A DNA stretch of 33,096 bases from an uncultured Sphingomonadales bacterium (GTDB lineage Bacteria; Pseudomonadota; Alphaproteobacteria; Sphingomonadales; Sphingomonadaceae): NCBI GenBank assembly GCA_903923465.1, contig CAIXXP010000078.1, positions 1 through 33,096 on the forward strand. Direction: 5' to 3'. Each line of letters starts with the position of its first letter. Position 1 is the first letter of the stretch. Both the position numbers and the translations under genes were made by a program. Below the pieces are notes generated by a model. It did no database searches, had not been told where the DNA came from, and worked only from the letters and a program-made list of their open reading frames with translations. Of this stretch, positions 1 through 6,138 are shown one piece after another.

Positions 1-593
1 AGGTTGTAGACCCGCGTCTTGAGGGCATTTGCCGTGCTGACCGTCAGGCTTGATTGGGTCGGATTGAGGCACTTGTCGGTGGTATCGCAAGTATAGACGG
101 TGGCCCCGCTGCCGCCATCGAGCAGCGCGGTGATGAGCGCGGGATCGCCCTGACCCAGAAACGAATAGGTGGGCCCTTGGGTATCGCTGCTGCCGGGCTG
201 GTAGATCACCGTGCCGACAAGGGTCGCCGCCGGACAATTTTCCTCGCTCGCCGATGCCCACACCGCCGTGGGAGCGGCCTGTTCTTCGGCTCGAAGAGTG
301 CCCCGTGGCTGTTGCATCCAAGCAGGCACACGAATCGCGCTACGCGGCAGCGGAAGGCCCAGCGGCGCGCTCCCGCTCTCTGGCGCGCCATAGTCCGCAA
401 ATTCGGTGGCTAGATCGGAAACCTGATTGGAATGCGCTTCTGGCAAGACATCCGAGCGGGCGGGTGATCCAAGCACAAACGCAGATGAATCTCGCGGTGA
501 CTGGCGAAACTCCTGTAATTCCGCGCGGTGTGCCAGCGCCGACAACGGCCAACTAGCGGCGCCAATAGCCAGCGCCAAAACCAAATGTTTCAC
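1..593 (-). CDS. Secreted protein of unknown function, C-terminus off the left edge
   Basis: An open frame without stops runs from a GTG at 593 to the window edge (197 full codons). It opens with a convincing Sec signal peptide: MKH, then a hydrophobic stretch LVLALAIGAASWPL, and a likely cleavage after SALA. The mature part is Pro/Ser/Ala-rich at first. Around residues 130-185 it becomes domain-like with three cysteines (ENCPAA, VYTCDTTDKC) that could form disulphides in the periplasm or outside the cell. A TTG 18 nt upstream is an alternative start. I do not recognise the family. A conjugation-related exported protein is conceivable given the island context, but nothing in the visible part proves it. 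Confidence 0.6.
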   Translation of the reverse strand, partial: MKHLVLALAIGAASWPLSALAHRAELQEFRQSPRDSSAFVLGSPARSDVLPEAHSNQVSDLATEFADYGAPESGSAPLGLPLPRSAIRVPAWMQQPRGTLRAEEQAAPTAVWASASEENCPAATLVGTVIYQPGSSDTQGPTYSFLGQGDPALITALLDGGSGATVYTCDTTDKCLNPTQSSLTVSTANALKTRVYN

Positions 594-705
594 GACTTCA
601 GTCCCGTTCAATTGATCGGGCTGGTTCGGTTATCGCGGCGGTAGTGTTGCCCAGATCACTGAATGGAGCAAGTTCGTCGGCGCGGGCAGCCTGCTGCAAG
701 CGCGA

Positions 706-723
706 AACTCGCCATAGCGAGTT
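706..723. terminator. Inverted repeat downstream of the two-TM gene
   Basis: AACTCGC and GCGAGTT form a perfect 7-bp stem around a 4-nt loop, 8 bp past the stop of the minus-strand gene at 732. No T tract follows, so it may be a weak terminator, or an operator for the secreted-protein gene further downstream. Confidence 0.35.
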
Positions 724-731
724 CTGGTCAG

Positions 732-1160
732 CTATTGGATCGGGCGGGGGACAGCCACAAATCTTGATGAGCTTTTAAGGTGCAATTCCCAGCGCCCGAA
801 CTTGCGTTCGGCGAGATCAACCAACCACAGCGGCAGGATCAGAGAGGCAAAGAGGGTTGCAGTGGTGGTGATATTCAGGAGGTGAGTAAAGAGGGCGACG
901 GCCAGAGCTGCCAGCATTATGGTGGCTGCGGATAGCGAAGCGAATTTCGCGAAGCCGATATAGTGGGGCAACTGCACGTCGCGAAAGTGCTGAAGCGCTG
1001 AAATCCGCGACAGCGCCTCGTCCAACTGTGCCTTGGTTTGCCGGTTGTCCTGTCTCAGCACGAGCCGGTCCGCCATCACCTTTTCGAGCGACGGGTTGAC
1101 TGCCTTCATGGCGTCGAGAATTCGGGGGTCGGGCATCGGCGATCCAGTGTTGTCGTTCAT
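732..1160 (-). CDS. Small two-TM membrane protein, hypothetical
   Basis: 142 aa. The N-terminal half is hydrophilic and helical (roughly residues 15-60, rich in R, Q, D and L, possible coiled coil). Two adjacent membrane segments follow at about 70-92 (FASLSAATIMLAALAVALF) and 96-114 (TTTATLFASLILPLWLV), then a short basic tail. The start ATG lies one base after the TGA of the upstream XRE regulator, so the two genes are almost certainly co-transcribed and translationally coupled. That pairing suggests a function regulated by, or regulating, the repressor, but no family is recognised. Toxin, superinfection-exclusion or membrane-sensor roles are all only possibilities. Confidence 0.7.
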   Translation of the reverse strand: MNDNTGSPMPDPRILDAMKAVNPSLEKVMADRLVLRQDNRQTKAQLDEALSRISALQHFRDVQLPHYIGFAKFASLSAATIMLAALAVALFTHLLNITTTATLFASLILPLWLVDLAERKFGRWELHLKSSSRFVAVPRPIQ

Positions 1161-1161
1161 A

Positions 1162-1554
1162 TCATGCGCTCAGAGACAAGAGTTTCTCGGACATGGTATC
1201 GCTGATTTCGCCGTGTTCCATCAAATACTGGAACAGGGCGCTGCCAAGCTTAATGAGGGCTGCTTGCTCCACCTCATCGCCGCCGCGGCTCAGATATGCC
1301 CAGGCAATGGCGATTGACCGCTCATAGAGGTCATCGAGGCTGCTCCTCTCCGGCCTTCCTTCGCCAAGCAGCAACCATGCGGCATTGACGTTGTAGGCGT
1401 TGCACATGGCGACAATGGCCGCAGCCGGTGGTTCCCTCAGGCCCTTTTCATAATTCACGAGCGCGCCGTGCGACACGCCGATGGTCGCGGCCACATCAAC
1501 CTGATTCAGGCTGTGCGACTTGCGGACCTCCAGAAAGCGCCCGCCGATGCTCAA
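1162..1554 (-). CDS. XRE-family helix-turn-helix transcriptional regulator
   Basis: 130 aa. Residues 5-60 form a Cro/C1-type HTH: RKSHSLNQVDVAATIGVSHGALVNYEKGLREP has the typical helix 2-turn-helix 3 pattern and the following YEKG-R-P signature. The C-terminal 70 residues are helical and probably dimerise. The start appears to be TTG at 1554, preceded six bases upstream by an AGG core; no ATG fits the HTH start. It is the first gene of a two-gene minus-strand operon and is divergent from the excisionase-like gene at 1665. The 110-bp divergent spacer contains repeated ACTCA/TGAGT half-sites, so it probably represses itself and the recombination genes. Confidence 0.85.
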   Translation of the reverse strand: MSIGGRFLEVRKSHSLNQVDVAATIGVSHGALVNYEKGLREPPAAAIVAMCNAYNVNAAWLLLGEGRPERSSLDDLYERSIAIAWAYLSRGGDEVEQAALIKLGSALFQYLMEHGEISDTMSEKLLSLSA

Positions 1555-1586
1555 AAAGCACCTGCGCGAGAAACACTCTTGACGAT

Positions 1587-1621
1587 ACTCACAAACATGA
1601 GTTATTCCTATGAAAGTGAGT
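1587..1621. promoter_or_regulatory. Candidate operator between XRE regulator and excisionase-like gene
   Basis: ACTCA (1587-1591) and TGAGT (1598-1602) form a small palindrome, and ACTCAC (1587-1592) pairs again with GTGAGT (1616-1621). Three similar half-sites thus lie in the divergent spacer. A TATAAC hexamer at 1623-1628 is a plausible -10 for the rightward gene at 1665, so binding would cover that promoter. Assignment to the adjacent XRE protein is inference. Confidence 0.4.
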
Positions 1622-1664
1622 TTATAACTTGCTCTGAATCCAAACTACTACAGAGGTGCAAGTC

Positions 1665-1868
1665 ATGCAATTGCTTACACTCCCCAAACTGGCAGCCCAG
1701 AGTGGCTGGCCGGAATCGCGCATCCGCCGAATGGTTGCGCGACAGCAACTCGCCCACATCCGCGTGAATGGGCGTCTCCTGCTGCCGCAGACGGCGATCG
1801 AGGACTACGTGGCGCAGAACTTCGTCGATCCGAACGCCGCCGACCCGCCCCAAGGTGAGCGGAAATAG
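1665..1868 (+). CDS. Small excisionase/AlpA-like winged-HTH DNA-binding protein
   Basis: 67 aa from ATG 1665, which has AGAGG eight bases upstream; an in-frame GTG at 1656 overlaps that ribosome site and is less likely. The protein is one compact domain: LLTLPKLAAQSGWPESRIRRMV (helix-turn-helix), then a short wing (LAHIRVNGRLLLP) and a final helix (TAIEDYVAQNF). This order is that of the excisionase/MerR-like 'helix_turn_helix_17' group, which act as recombination directionality factors or as activators of integrase genes (AlpA). It precedes a second HTH gene and the integrase in the same direction. The spacer of 60 bp before the next start leaves co-transcription likely. Confidence 0.7.
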   Translation: MQLLTLPKLAAQSGWPESRIRRMVARQQLAHIRVNGRLLLPQTAIEDYVAQNFVDPNAADPPQGERK

Positions 1869-1928
1869 CAGCGCACGGCCGCGCCGATCGAATCAGACAT
1901 CGAAAGCGACAGGCAGAGGAGAACCTCA

Positions 1929-2273
1929 GTGCAGAGCGCCAGTTACCTAGCCACTTTTCCAATCGAACGGGTCTCTATCAGCGAGGCGGTGCGGATTTCC
2001 GGACTGAAGATGCGAACGCTTCAGAATCTGGCCGCGCAGGGCGCCATTCCCGGCGCGGCGAAGCCTGCTGGTCGATGGACTTTTGATATTTCCCAGCTTC
2101 GCCGCTGGGTGCGAGAAACCCCAGAGAAGGCTGTTTCATGCCAAAAAACATTACAGTTAGGAACGGTGTCTACTGGGGGCGTTTCCAGGTTGCCGGACGC
2201 ACGTACAGAAAGTCACTACATGTCCGTGTTGAGCCAGCGAAACGGGCCGAGGCAAAGGCCATCCGGGCGCTAG
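1929..2273 (+). CDS. HTH (MerR/excisionase-like) protein overlapping the integrase gene
   Basis: 114 aa from a GTG start at 1929 with a strong AGAGGAGA ribosome site just before it. Residues 14-62 (SISEAVRISGLKMRTLQNL, then AAKPAGRWTFDISQLRRWV) form an HTH plus wing of the excisionase type. The reading frame does not stop at the end of that domain: it runs 136 nt into the integrase gene in a different frame, so the last 45 residues are encoded by bases that also encode the integrase N-terminus. The tail has no recognisable fold. The overlap suggests translational coupling of directionality factor and integrase. A run of six A (2143-2148) lies in the overlap. Confidence 0.65.
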   Translation: MQSASYLATFPIERVSISEAVRISGLKMRTLQNLAAQGAIPGAAKPAGRWTFDISQLRRWVRETPEKAVSCQKTLQLGTVSTGGVSRLPDARTESHYMSVLSQRNGPRQRPSGR

Positions 2274-3190
2274 AGCGGGTCCGGCAAGAGATCGAGGAAC
2301 AGATTCATCACGGAATTGCTCCGCCGAAGATATGGCAGGATGCCGTCATCGCTTGGAATGACCATGCTTCAGGCTCGATCGCTGAGAGCACATATAAGCG
2401 ATATCTGGTCAGCCTGAACCAATGTCGAGAATGGTTAGACAATAAGGGCGTTCATGAAATTGACGTGGCTTGCATTCGAGACCTGATCAAGGGTCGCAGT
2501 GCCAGCGGCGTGAGCAACGCTACTATACGTCGCGACCTCACGGCCATCTCCGGGGTCCTATCCGTAGCTCAAGACGAGAGCTGGATTATCGAAAACCCGG
2601 CTCTGCAAATCAACCGGAAGCGCATCCGTGAGCGTCGTGATCCGATTCTCCTGCCGACTGATTCTTCAATCGCGGTGACGCTCGAAGAATTGCCGCCCAA
2701 GGTTGCCGATATCTGTGCCTTCGCCTTGGAAACAGGAATGCGCCAGGATGAAATCGTCCAGCTTGAATGGCGCTGCATCGATTTGGATCGGGCAGTGGCC
2801 ACCATTCACAAAACCAAGGGCAGCAAGCTGCGTGCCGTCCCGCTTTCCAAAGGCGCCATCGCCATTCTTAAGCGCCAGCCAAAGACCAATCTATCGCAGA
2901 TTGTGTTCCATCGTACCGATGGCCAAACGATGGATTGGGTGTCGTCGCAGTTCGGGGCAACCGCGCGCCGGTTGACAAGCAAGTGGTCACAAAAGTGGTC
3001 ACACCGTGGACACCCCTTCGTGCGCTTCAAATTCCACGATTTGCGCCATCTTTTCGCCGTTCGCTACCTGCGGGATGGGGGCGGAATCTACGCACTTCAG
3101 GGCATTCTGGGTCACACCAGTGTCAAGACGACGGAGATTTATCTCGCCTTCCTAACACCCGACCAGCAGCAGGCGGCCAAGCTTGGGTAG
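2138..3190 (+). CDS. int: Tyrosine recombinase (phage-type integrase)
   Basis: 350 aa. The N-terminus (MPKNITVRNGVYWGRFQVAGRTYRKSL split over residues 1-27) looks like the arm-binding beta domain. A core-binding helical domain follows at about 60-150 and the catalytic domain at about 165-345. All catalytic positions are visible: Arg in ETGMRQDEI, Lys in TKGSKLR, His-x-x-Arg in HDLRHLF, His in LGHTS and the nucleophilic Tyr in TTEIYLAF. It therefore looks active and would integrate or excise the island at the adjacent tRNA-Ser 3' end. It overlaps the upstream HTH gene by 136 nt. Its 3' part contains an AGTGGTCACA repeat that recurs immediately after the stop codon. Confidence 0.93.
   Translation: MPKNITVRNGVYWGRFQVAGRTYRKSLHVRVEPAKRAEAKAIRALERVRQEIEEQIHHGIAPPKIWQDAVIAWNDHASGSIAESTYKRYLVSLNQCREWLDNKGVHEIDVACIRDLIKGRSASGVSNATIRRDLTAISGVLSVAQDESWIIENPALQINRKRIRERRDPILLPTDSSIAVTLEELPPKVADICAFALETGMRQDEIVQLEWRCIDLDRAVATIHKTKGSKLRAVPLSKGAIAILKRQPKTNLSQIVFHRTDGQTMDWVSSQFGATARRLTSKWSQKWSHRGHPFVRFKFHDLRHLFAVRYLRDGGGIYALQGILGHTSVKTTEIYLAFLTPDQQQAAKLG
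2982..3003. repeat. Tandem AGTGGTCACA repeats inside the integrase gene
   Basis: AGTGGTCACA occurs at 2982-2991 and again at 2994-3003, 12 bp apart, and encodes the odd KWSQKWSH peptide. The 18-mer starting at 2986 is repeated exactly at 3190-3207. Spacing of about one helical turn suggests protein-binding sites, possibly arm-type sites for the recombinase or its directionality factor. Confidence 0.6.
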
Positions 3191-3207
3191 TCACAAAAGT
3201 GGTCACA
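3190..3207. repeat. Third copy of the integrase-linked repeat, next to the att side
   Basis: GTCACAAAAGTGGTCACA is identical over 18 bp to 2986-3003 and starts on the last base of the integrase stop codon, 77 bp from the tRNA-Ser 3' end. The position between int and att fits an arm-type recombination site; this is inference. Confidence 0.5.
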
Positions 3208-3283
3208 GCACCAACGGTTCTGAGCAGTTCAATGTCGAAAGGGGAAATCCCCATGTGGGAAAAAGTGCCGATAATCAGGGGTT

Positions 3284-3311
3284 TGGCGGAGACGGAGAGA
3301 TTCGAACTCTC
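3284..3311. other. Candidate att core at the tRNA-Ser 3' end
   Basis: The tRNA 3' end (CCA, acceptor strand and T arm) faces the integrase gene. In tRNA-integrating elements this block is duplicated at the far end of the element. The matching copy would lie beyond the left edge, so the exact core cannot be read here. Confidence 0.4.
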
Positions 3312-3375
3312 GGTACAGATGTATCCGTACGACGGTTTAGCAAACCGTTGGTTTCAGCCACTCACCCACGTCTCC
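3284..3375 (-). tRNA. tRNA-Ser (anticodon GCT)
   Basis: On the minus strand the 92-nt gene begins GGAGACG and ends CGTCTCC-G-CCA with the CCA encoded. The anticodon stem-loop GGTTTGCTAAACC puts GCT at 3341-3339. A long variable arm (GTACGGATACATCTGTAC) marks a class II tRNA, and the T loop GTTCGAATC is intact. It is complete despite serving as the likely integration target, as expected when the element restores the tRNA 3' end on insertion. Confidence 0.97.
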
Positions 3376-3396
3376 GGCTGGTGGCAATGTCGCCGG

Positions 3397-3425
3397 CCTA
3401 TAGCGGGGGGGTGGCACAGCGGCAA
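3397..3425 (-). promoter_or_regulatory. Sigma-70-type promoter of tRNA-Ser
   Basis: Read on the minus strand, TTGCCG (-35, 3425-3420) and TATAGG (-10, 3402-3397) are separated by exactly 17 bp. The predicted start would be about 15 bp ahead of the mature tRNA 5' end at 3375. Confidence 0.55.
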
Positions 3426-3631
3426 GGGGGCATGTGCAGGCTTTATTCATCGCCACCCCTGCATACCTCGCTCCGTCGCAAGCCGGACTCGCCTCGTCGC
3501 CCATGGGTTGCGAGGGTCCGGCGGATCGACTCGTGTGATTTTGACAGTTTGCGGCGCCGGCCCGGGCGCGACCTGATTTTTCCCGGCGGGGCCGCTTTTC
3601 GGTCGATCCCGGTGACCCTCGGAGACCCAGC

Positions 3632-4477
3632 ATGTTCGCACAGACAAGAGCCATCGCCCGCCGCCTGATGCCCTTAGTGGCGGCATTGGCCACGACGCTG
3701 AACGGGGGGATCGCCTTCGGCCAAACCACATATCAATACCCGGCACCCCAAAACCCGGCATCCCAGTACCCGGCCGCCCAGTACCCGGCCGCCCAGTATC
3801 CGGCCGCCCAGTATCCAGCGGCTCAATACCCCGCCCAGCCCGCACCCAGCCCTCGAATCGACGACGACCTCAATCATGGCCCGCAGCCCGGCCAGGATGG
3901 CGCGAGCGACCCCACCGCCAACCCCCGCTATATCGATTATTCCGCCCGCAACGCCGCCCCCGCCCCGGGCGCACCCCGACAGGCACCGGCAGACCCGACC
4001 TACCACCAAAACGATCTGATCGGCGCGGCCGAGGGCGTTTTCGGCAAGGGCGCGCATGGTCTGGCAGACCTGATCCACGATATCCTGCGCAAGCAGGGCG
4101 AGCCGGTGGGCTACATCACCGGGCGCGAGGCGGGTGGCGCCTTCATCGCGGGGCTGCGCTACGGGTCCGGTACGTTGTTCCTCAAGACCGGCGGCCAGCG
4201 GCCCGTCTACTGGACCGGCCCGTCGGTGGGTTTTGACGTGGGCGCCAATGCCGACAAGGCCTTCGTGCTTGTCTATAATCTCGCCGACATCGAGGAGATC
4301 TACCGCCGCTATGGCGCCGGCGAGGGGCAGGCCTATCTGGTGGGCGGCTTTCACGTCAGCTATCTGCGGCGCGGCGATGTGGTGCTCATCCCGGTGCGCA
4401 TGGGCGTTGGCCTGCGTCTGGGCATCAATGGCGGCTACATGAAGTTCTCGCGCAACCAGAACTGGATGCCGTTTTAA
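3632..4477 (+). CDS. eipA: DUF1134 (EipA-like) periplasmic envelope protein
   Basis: 281 aa. A signal peptide (residues 1-30, ending near GGIAFGQ) is followed by a disordered Pro/Gln/Tyr-rich linker with four QYPAA units plus a QYPAQ, then a second low-complexity stretch to about 125. The conserved domain fills residues 130-281: GVFGKGAHGLADLIHDIL, GYITGREAGGAFIAGLRYG, VYWTGPSVGFDVGANA, FVLVYNL and the C-terminal VGLRLGINGGYMKFSRNQNW. This is the DUF1134 family, named EipA in Brucella, a small periplasmic beta-barrel-like protein needed for envelope integrity. The start has a GGAG site eight bases upstream. The gene stands alone between two tRNAs. The repeat-rich linker is unusual for the family. 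Confidence 0.88.
   Translation: MFAQTRAIARRLMPLVAALATTLNGGIAFGQTTYQYPAPQNPASQYPAAQYPAAQYPAAQYPAAQYPAQPAPSPRIDDDLNHGPQPGQDGASDPTANPRYIDYSARNAAPAPGAPRQAPADPTYHQNDLIGAAEGVFGKGAHGLADLIHDILRKQGEPVGYITGREAGGAFIAGLRYGSGTLFLKTGGQRPVYWTGPSVGFDVGANADKAFVLVYNLADIEEIYRRYGAGEGQAYLVGGFHVSYLRRGDVVLIPVRMGVGLRLGINGGYMKFSRNQNWMPF
3764..3838 (+). repeat. 15-bp tandem repeats encoding QYPAA
   Basis: Five 15-bp units (consensus CAGTACCCGGCCGCC, last two diverged at third positions) encode QYPAA four times and QYPAQ once. Near-identical DNA in the first units indicates recent slippage or recombination, so copy number may vary between strains. Confidence 0.85.
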
Positions 4478-4579
4478 CCGCGCGCGCCCATGCCCCGCGG
4501 TCCCCTGTGCCATAAACTTGGGGGCCTTGGGAAAAAGGGGGTAGGAAAGGCCGCCCGTCCAAGCTAGAGGCCGGGCTAT

Positions 4580-4655
4580 GCCGCTTTAGCTCAGTCGGTA
4601 GAGCACATCATTCGTAATGATGGGGTCAGGTGTTCGAATCACCTAAGCGGCACCA
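4580..4655 (+). tRNA. tRNA-Thr (anticodon CGT)
   Basis: 76 nt with encoded CCA. Acceptor GCCGCTT pairs with AAGCGGC; D arm GCTCAGTCGGTAGAGC; anticodon stem CATCA/TGATG with loop TTCGTAA, anticodon CGT at 4613-4615; T arm AGGTGTTCGAATCACCT. A T5 run follows directly and may help termination. Confidence 0.97.
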
Positions 4656-4704
4656 TTTTTCGTCATTCCGGCTCCGCGCACCCGGCGTCCGAACGGGACC
4701 GGCG

Positions 4705-6009
4705 CTAGATCGGCTCGACCGGTTTGCGCGCGTAAAGGCCAAAGCAGGCAATCACCGCGTAGCACAACGCGGGCAATGCGAGGGCGATGCTCAGCCTGCC
4801 GCTCACATCGGCAATCGCGCCGGTTAATAGCGGAATGACCGCCCCGCCAGAGATCGCCACATTCAGAATGCCCGAACCATCCGCCGCGCGCGGCCCCAGC
4901 CCCTCGCTGGCGAGGCTGAAGATGGTGGGGAACATGATGGAGTTCATCAGGCCGATGGCCAGCAGGCTCCAGCAGGACAGGGCACCCAGGCTGTTCGCCG
5001 AGAGGGCGAGCAGAAGGATGGCCCCGCAAGCCACGCAGGCCAGCACCCGGGCCGGGCTGAACCGGCTCAACGCCACCGAGCCGACAAAGCGGCCGATCAG
5101 CGCCCCGCCCCAGTAAAACGGAATAAAGGCACCGGCCGCCGCCGCGCCAACCCCGCTGCGCTGCTGCACATAGGCGACGATCAGCGAGCCGATCGACACT
5201 TCCGCGCCGACATAGAGAAAGATGCCCAGCGCGCCGAAGCTGAACCGCGGCCGCCGCATCAGATCAAGGCTCTGCAGCATGGGGCTGTGATCGTGTGCCT
5301 CGTGCGGCAGCCGATGGCGATTGGCCCACACCACCGTCGCCACCAGCACCAGCGCAATCGCCAGGCCGATGTAGGTATGCACGACGGTCCGCGTCTCGCT
5401 CACCCGGTGGGCATCCAGGGCCGCCCCGCTCAGGTGCTGCGCTGAAACGGTGGCCAGGCCGCCGAGAAACAGGATCGCCCCCACCTTGGGAAACAGCACC
5501 GTGCCCAGCGAATTGAACCCTTGCGCGAAGGTCAACCGGCTGGGGGCGGTCTTCGCCGGGCCGAGCAGGGAGATCAGCGGATTGCTCACCACCTGCACCA
5601 CCACGATCCCGCTGGCCAGCACGAACAGCGCCAGCAGGAACAGGCCGAATGTGGCGCTGAGCGAGGCCGGAATAAACAGCAGACAGCCGAAGGTCATCAT
5701 GCCGAGGCCAATCACCGCCCCGCGCATATAGCCCACCCGCTTCACCAGCGCCGCACCCGGCAGGCCGACAAAGGCATAGGCGGCAAAGAAGCAAAATTGC
5801 ACCAGCATCGCCTCGGTATAGTTCAGCGTGAACAGGCCCTTCAGCTTGGGGATGATCACATCGTTGAGGCTGGTGATGCCGCCGAAGACGAAAAACAGGC
5901 CAATCACCAGCACCCGCAGATGCGCGGCCCCTTCACCCGCGCCGGCCCTGTCACTGGCGGGGTCGTCGGGCTGGGTGCGGATATCGGGCTCGTGGGGTGG
6001 CAGCGCCAT
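4705..6009 (-). CDS. Sugar MFS transporter, FucP/GluP-type
   Basis: 434 aa with about 12 hydrophobic segments between residues 30 and 428. LFFVFGGITSLNDVIIPKLKGLF, MLVQFCFFAAYAFVGLPGA, QVVSNPLISLLGP and RLTFAQGFNSLGTVLFP are typical of the L-fucose:H+ symporter (FucP)/glucose-galactose transporter (GluP) family of the inner membrane. The ATG at 6009 has a GGAGGAAAGAG site, which fixes the start. It is divergent from the GH125 mannosidase and ROK kinase genes, so mannose or a related hexose is the likely substrate. The family alone does not settle the sugar. Confidence 0.9.
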   Translation of the reverse strand: MALPPHEPDIRTQPDDPASDRAGAGEGAAHLRVLVIGLFFVFGGITSLNDVIIPKLKGLFTLNYTEAMLVQFCFFAAYAFVGLPGAALVKRVGYMRGAVIGLGMMTFGCLLFIPASLSATFGLFLLALFVLASGIVVVQVVSNPLISLLGPAKTAPSRLTFAQGFNSLGTVLFPKVGAILFLGGLATVSAQHLSGAALDAHRVSETRTVVHTYIGLAIALVLVATVVWANRHRLPHEAHDHSPMLQSLDLMRRPRFSFGALGIFLYVGAEVSIGSLIVAYVQQRSGVGAAAAGAFIPFYWGGALIGRFVGSVALSRFSPARVLACVACGAILLLALSANSLGALSCWSLLAIGLMNSIMFPTIFSLASEGLGPRAADGSGILNVAISGGAVIPLLTGAIADVSGRLSIALALPALCYAVIACFGLYARKPVEPI

Positions 6010-6085
6010 TTTATCTCTTTCCTCCAGCCAGCTATCCGGTGGACGGATCAGCCCGCGAATATCCTCTGGCCCACCTTATCACGCT

Positions 6086-6118
6086 ATTACCGCCAGCACC
6101 AGATGTGGTAGCGGTGAT
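6086..6118. promoter_or_regulatory. Imperfect inverted repeat in the sugar-gene divergent spacer
   Basis: ATTACCGC (6086-6093) and GCGGTGAT (6111-6118) are inverted copies with one mismatch, 17 bp apart, in the 129-bp spacer between the transporter and the mannosidase. It could bind a sugar-responsive repressor; no such regulator gene is in the window. Confidence 0.25.
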
Positions 6119-6138
6119 GCAACGCCGCCGCGATAGGC

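Larger units (their letters stand above)
1..3283. mobile_element. Partial tRNA-Ser-associated integrative element (right end)
   Basis: The stretch has visibly lower GC and more AT-ending codons than the rest of the window. It carries an XRE repressor, two small excisionase-like HTH proteins and a tyrosine recombinase whose stop codon lies 93 bp from the 3' end of an intact tRNA-Ser gene. Integrase next to a tRNA 3' end is the usual arrangement of tRNA-targeting genomic islands and prophages. The left boundary and second att copy are outside the window, so size and cargo class (prophage, ICE or island) cannot be decided. No phage structural or conjugation gene is recognisable in the visible part. 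Confidence 0.75.

Noticed and set aside
54..413. Plus-strand frames over the first 600 bases
   Set aside because: The minus strand carries one continuous frame with a signal peptide across the same bases; the plus frames are Arg/Ala/Gly-rich with no start signals.
2986..3207. A CRISPR-like array from the repeated 18-mers
   Set aside because: Only two full copies, 204 bp apart and partly coding; no spacers of uniform length and no cas gene.
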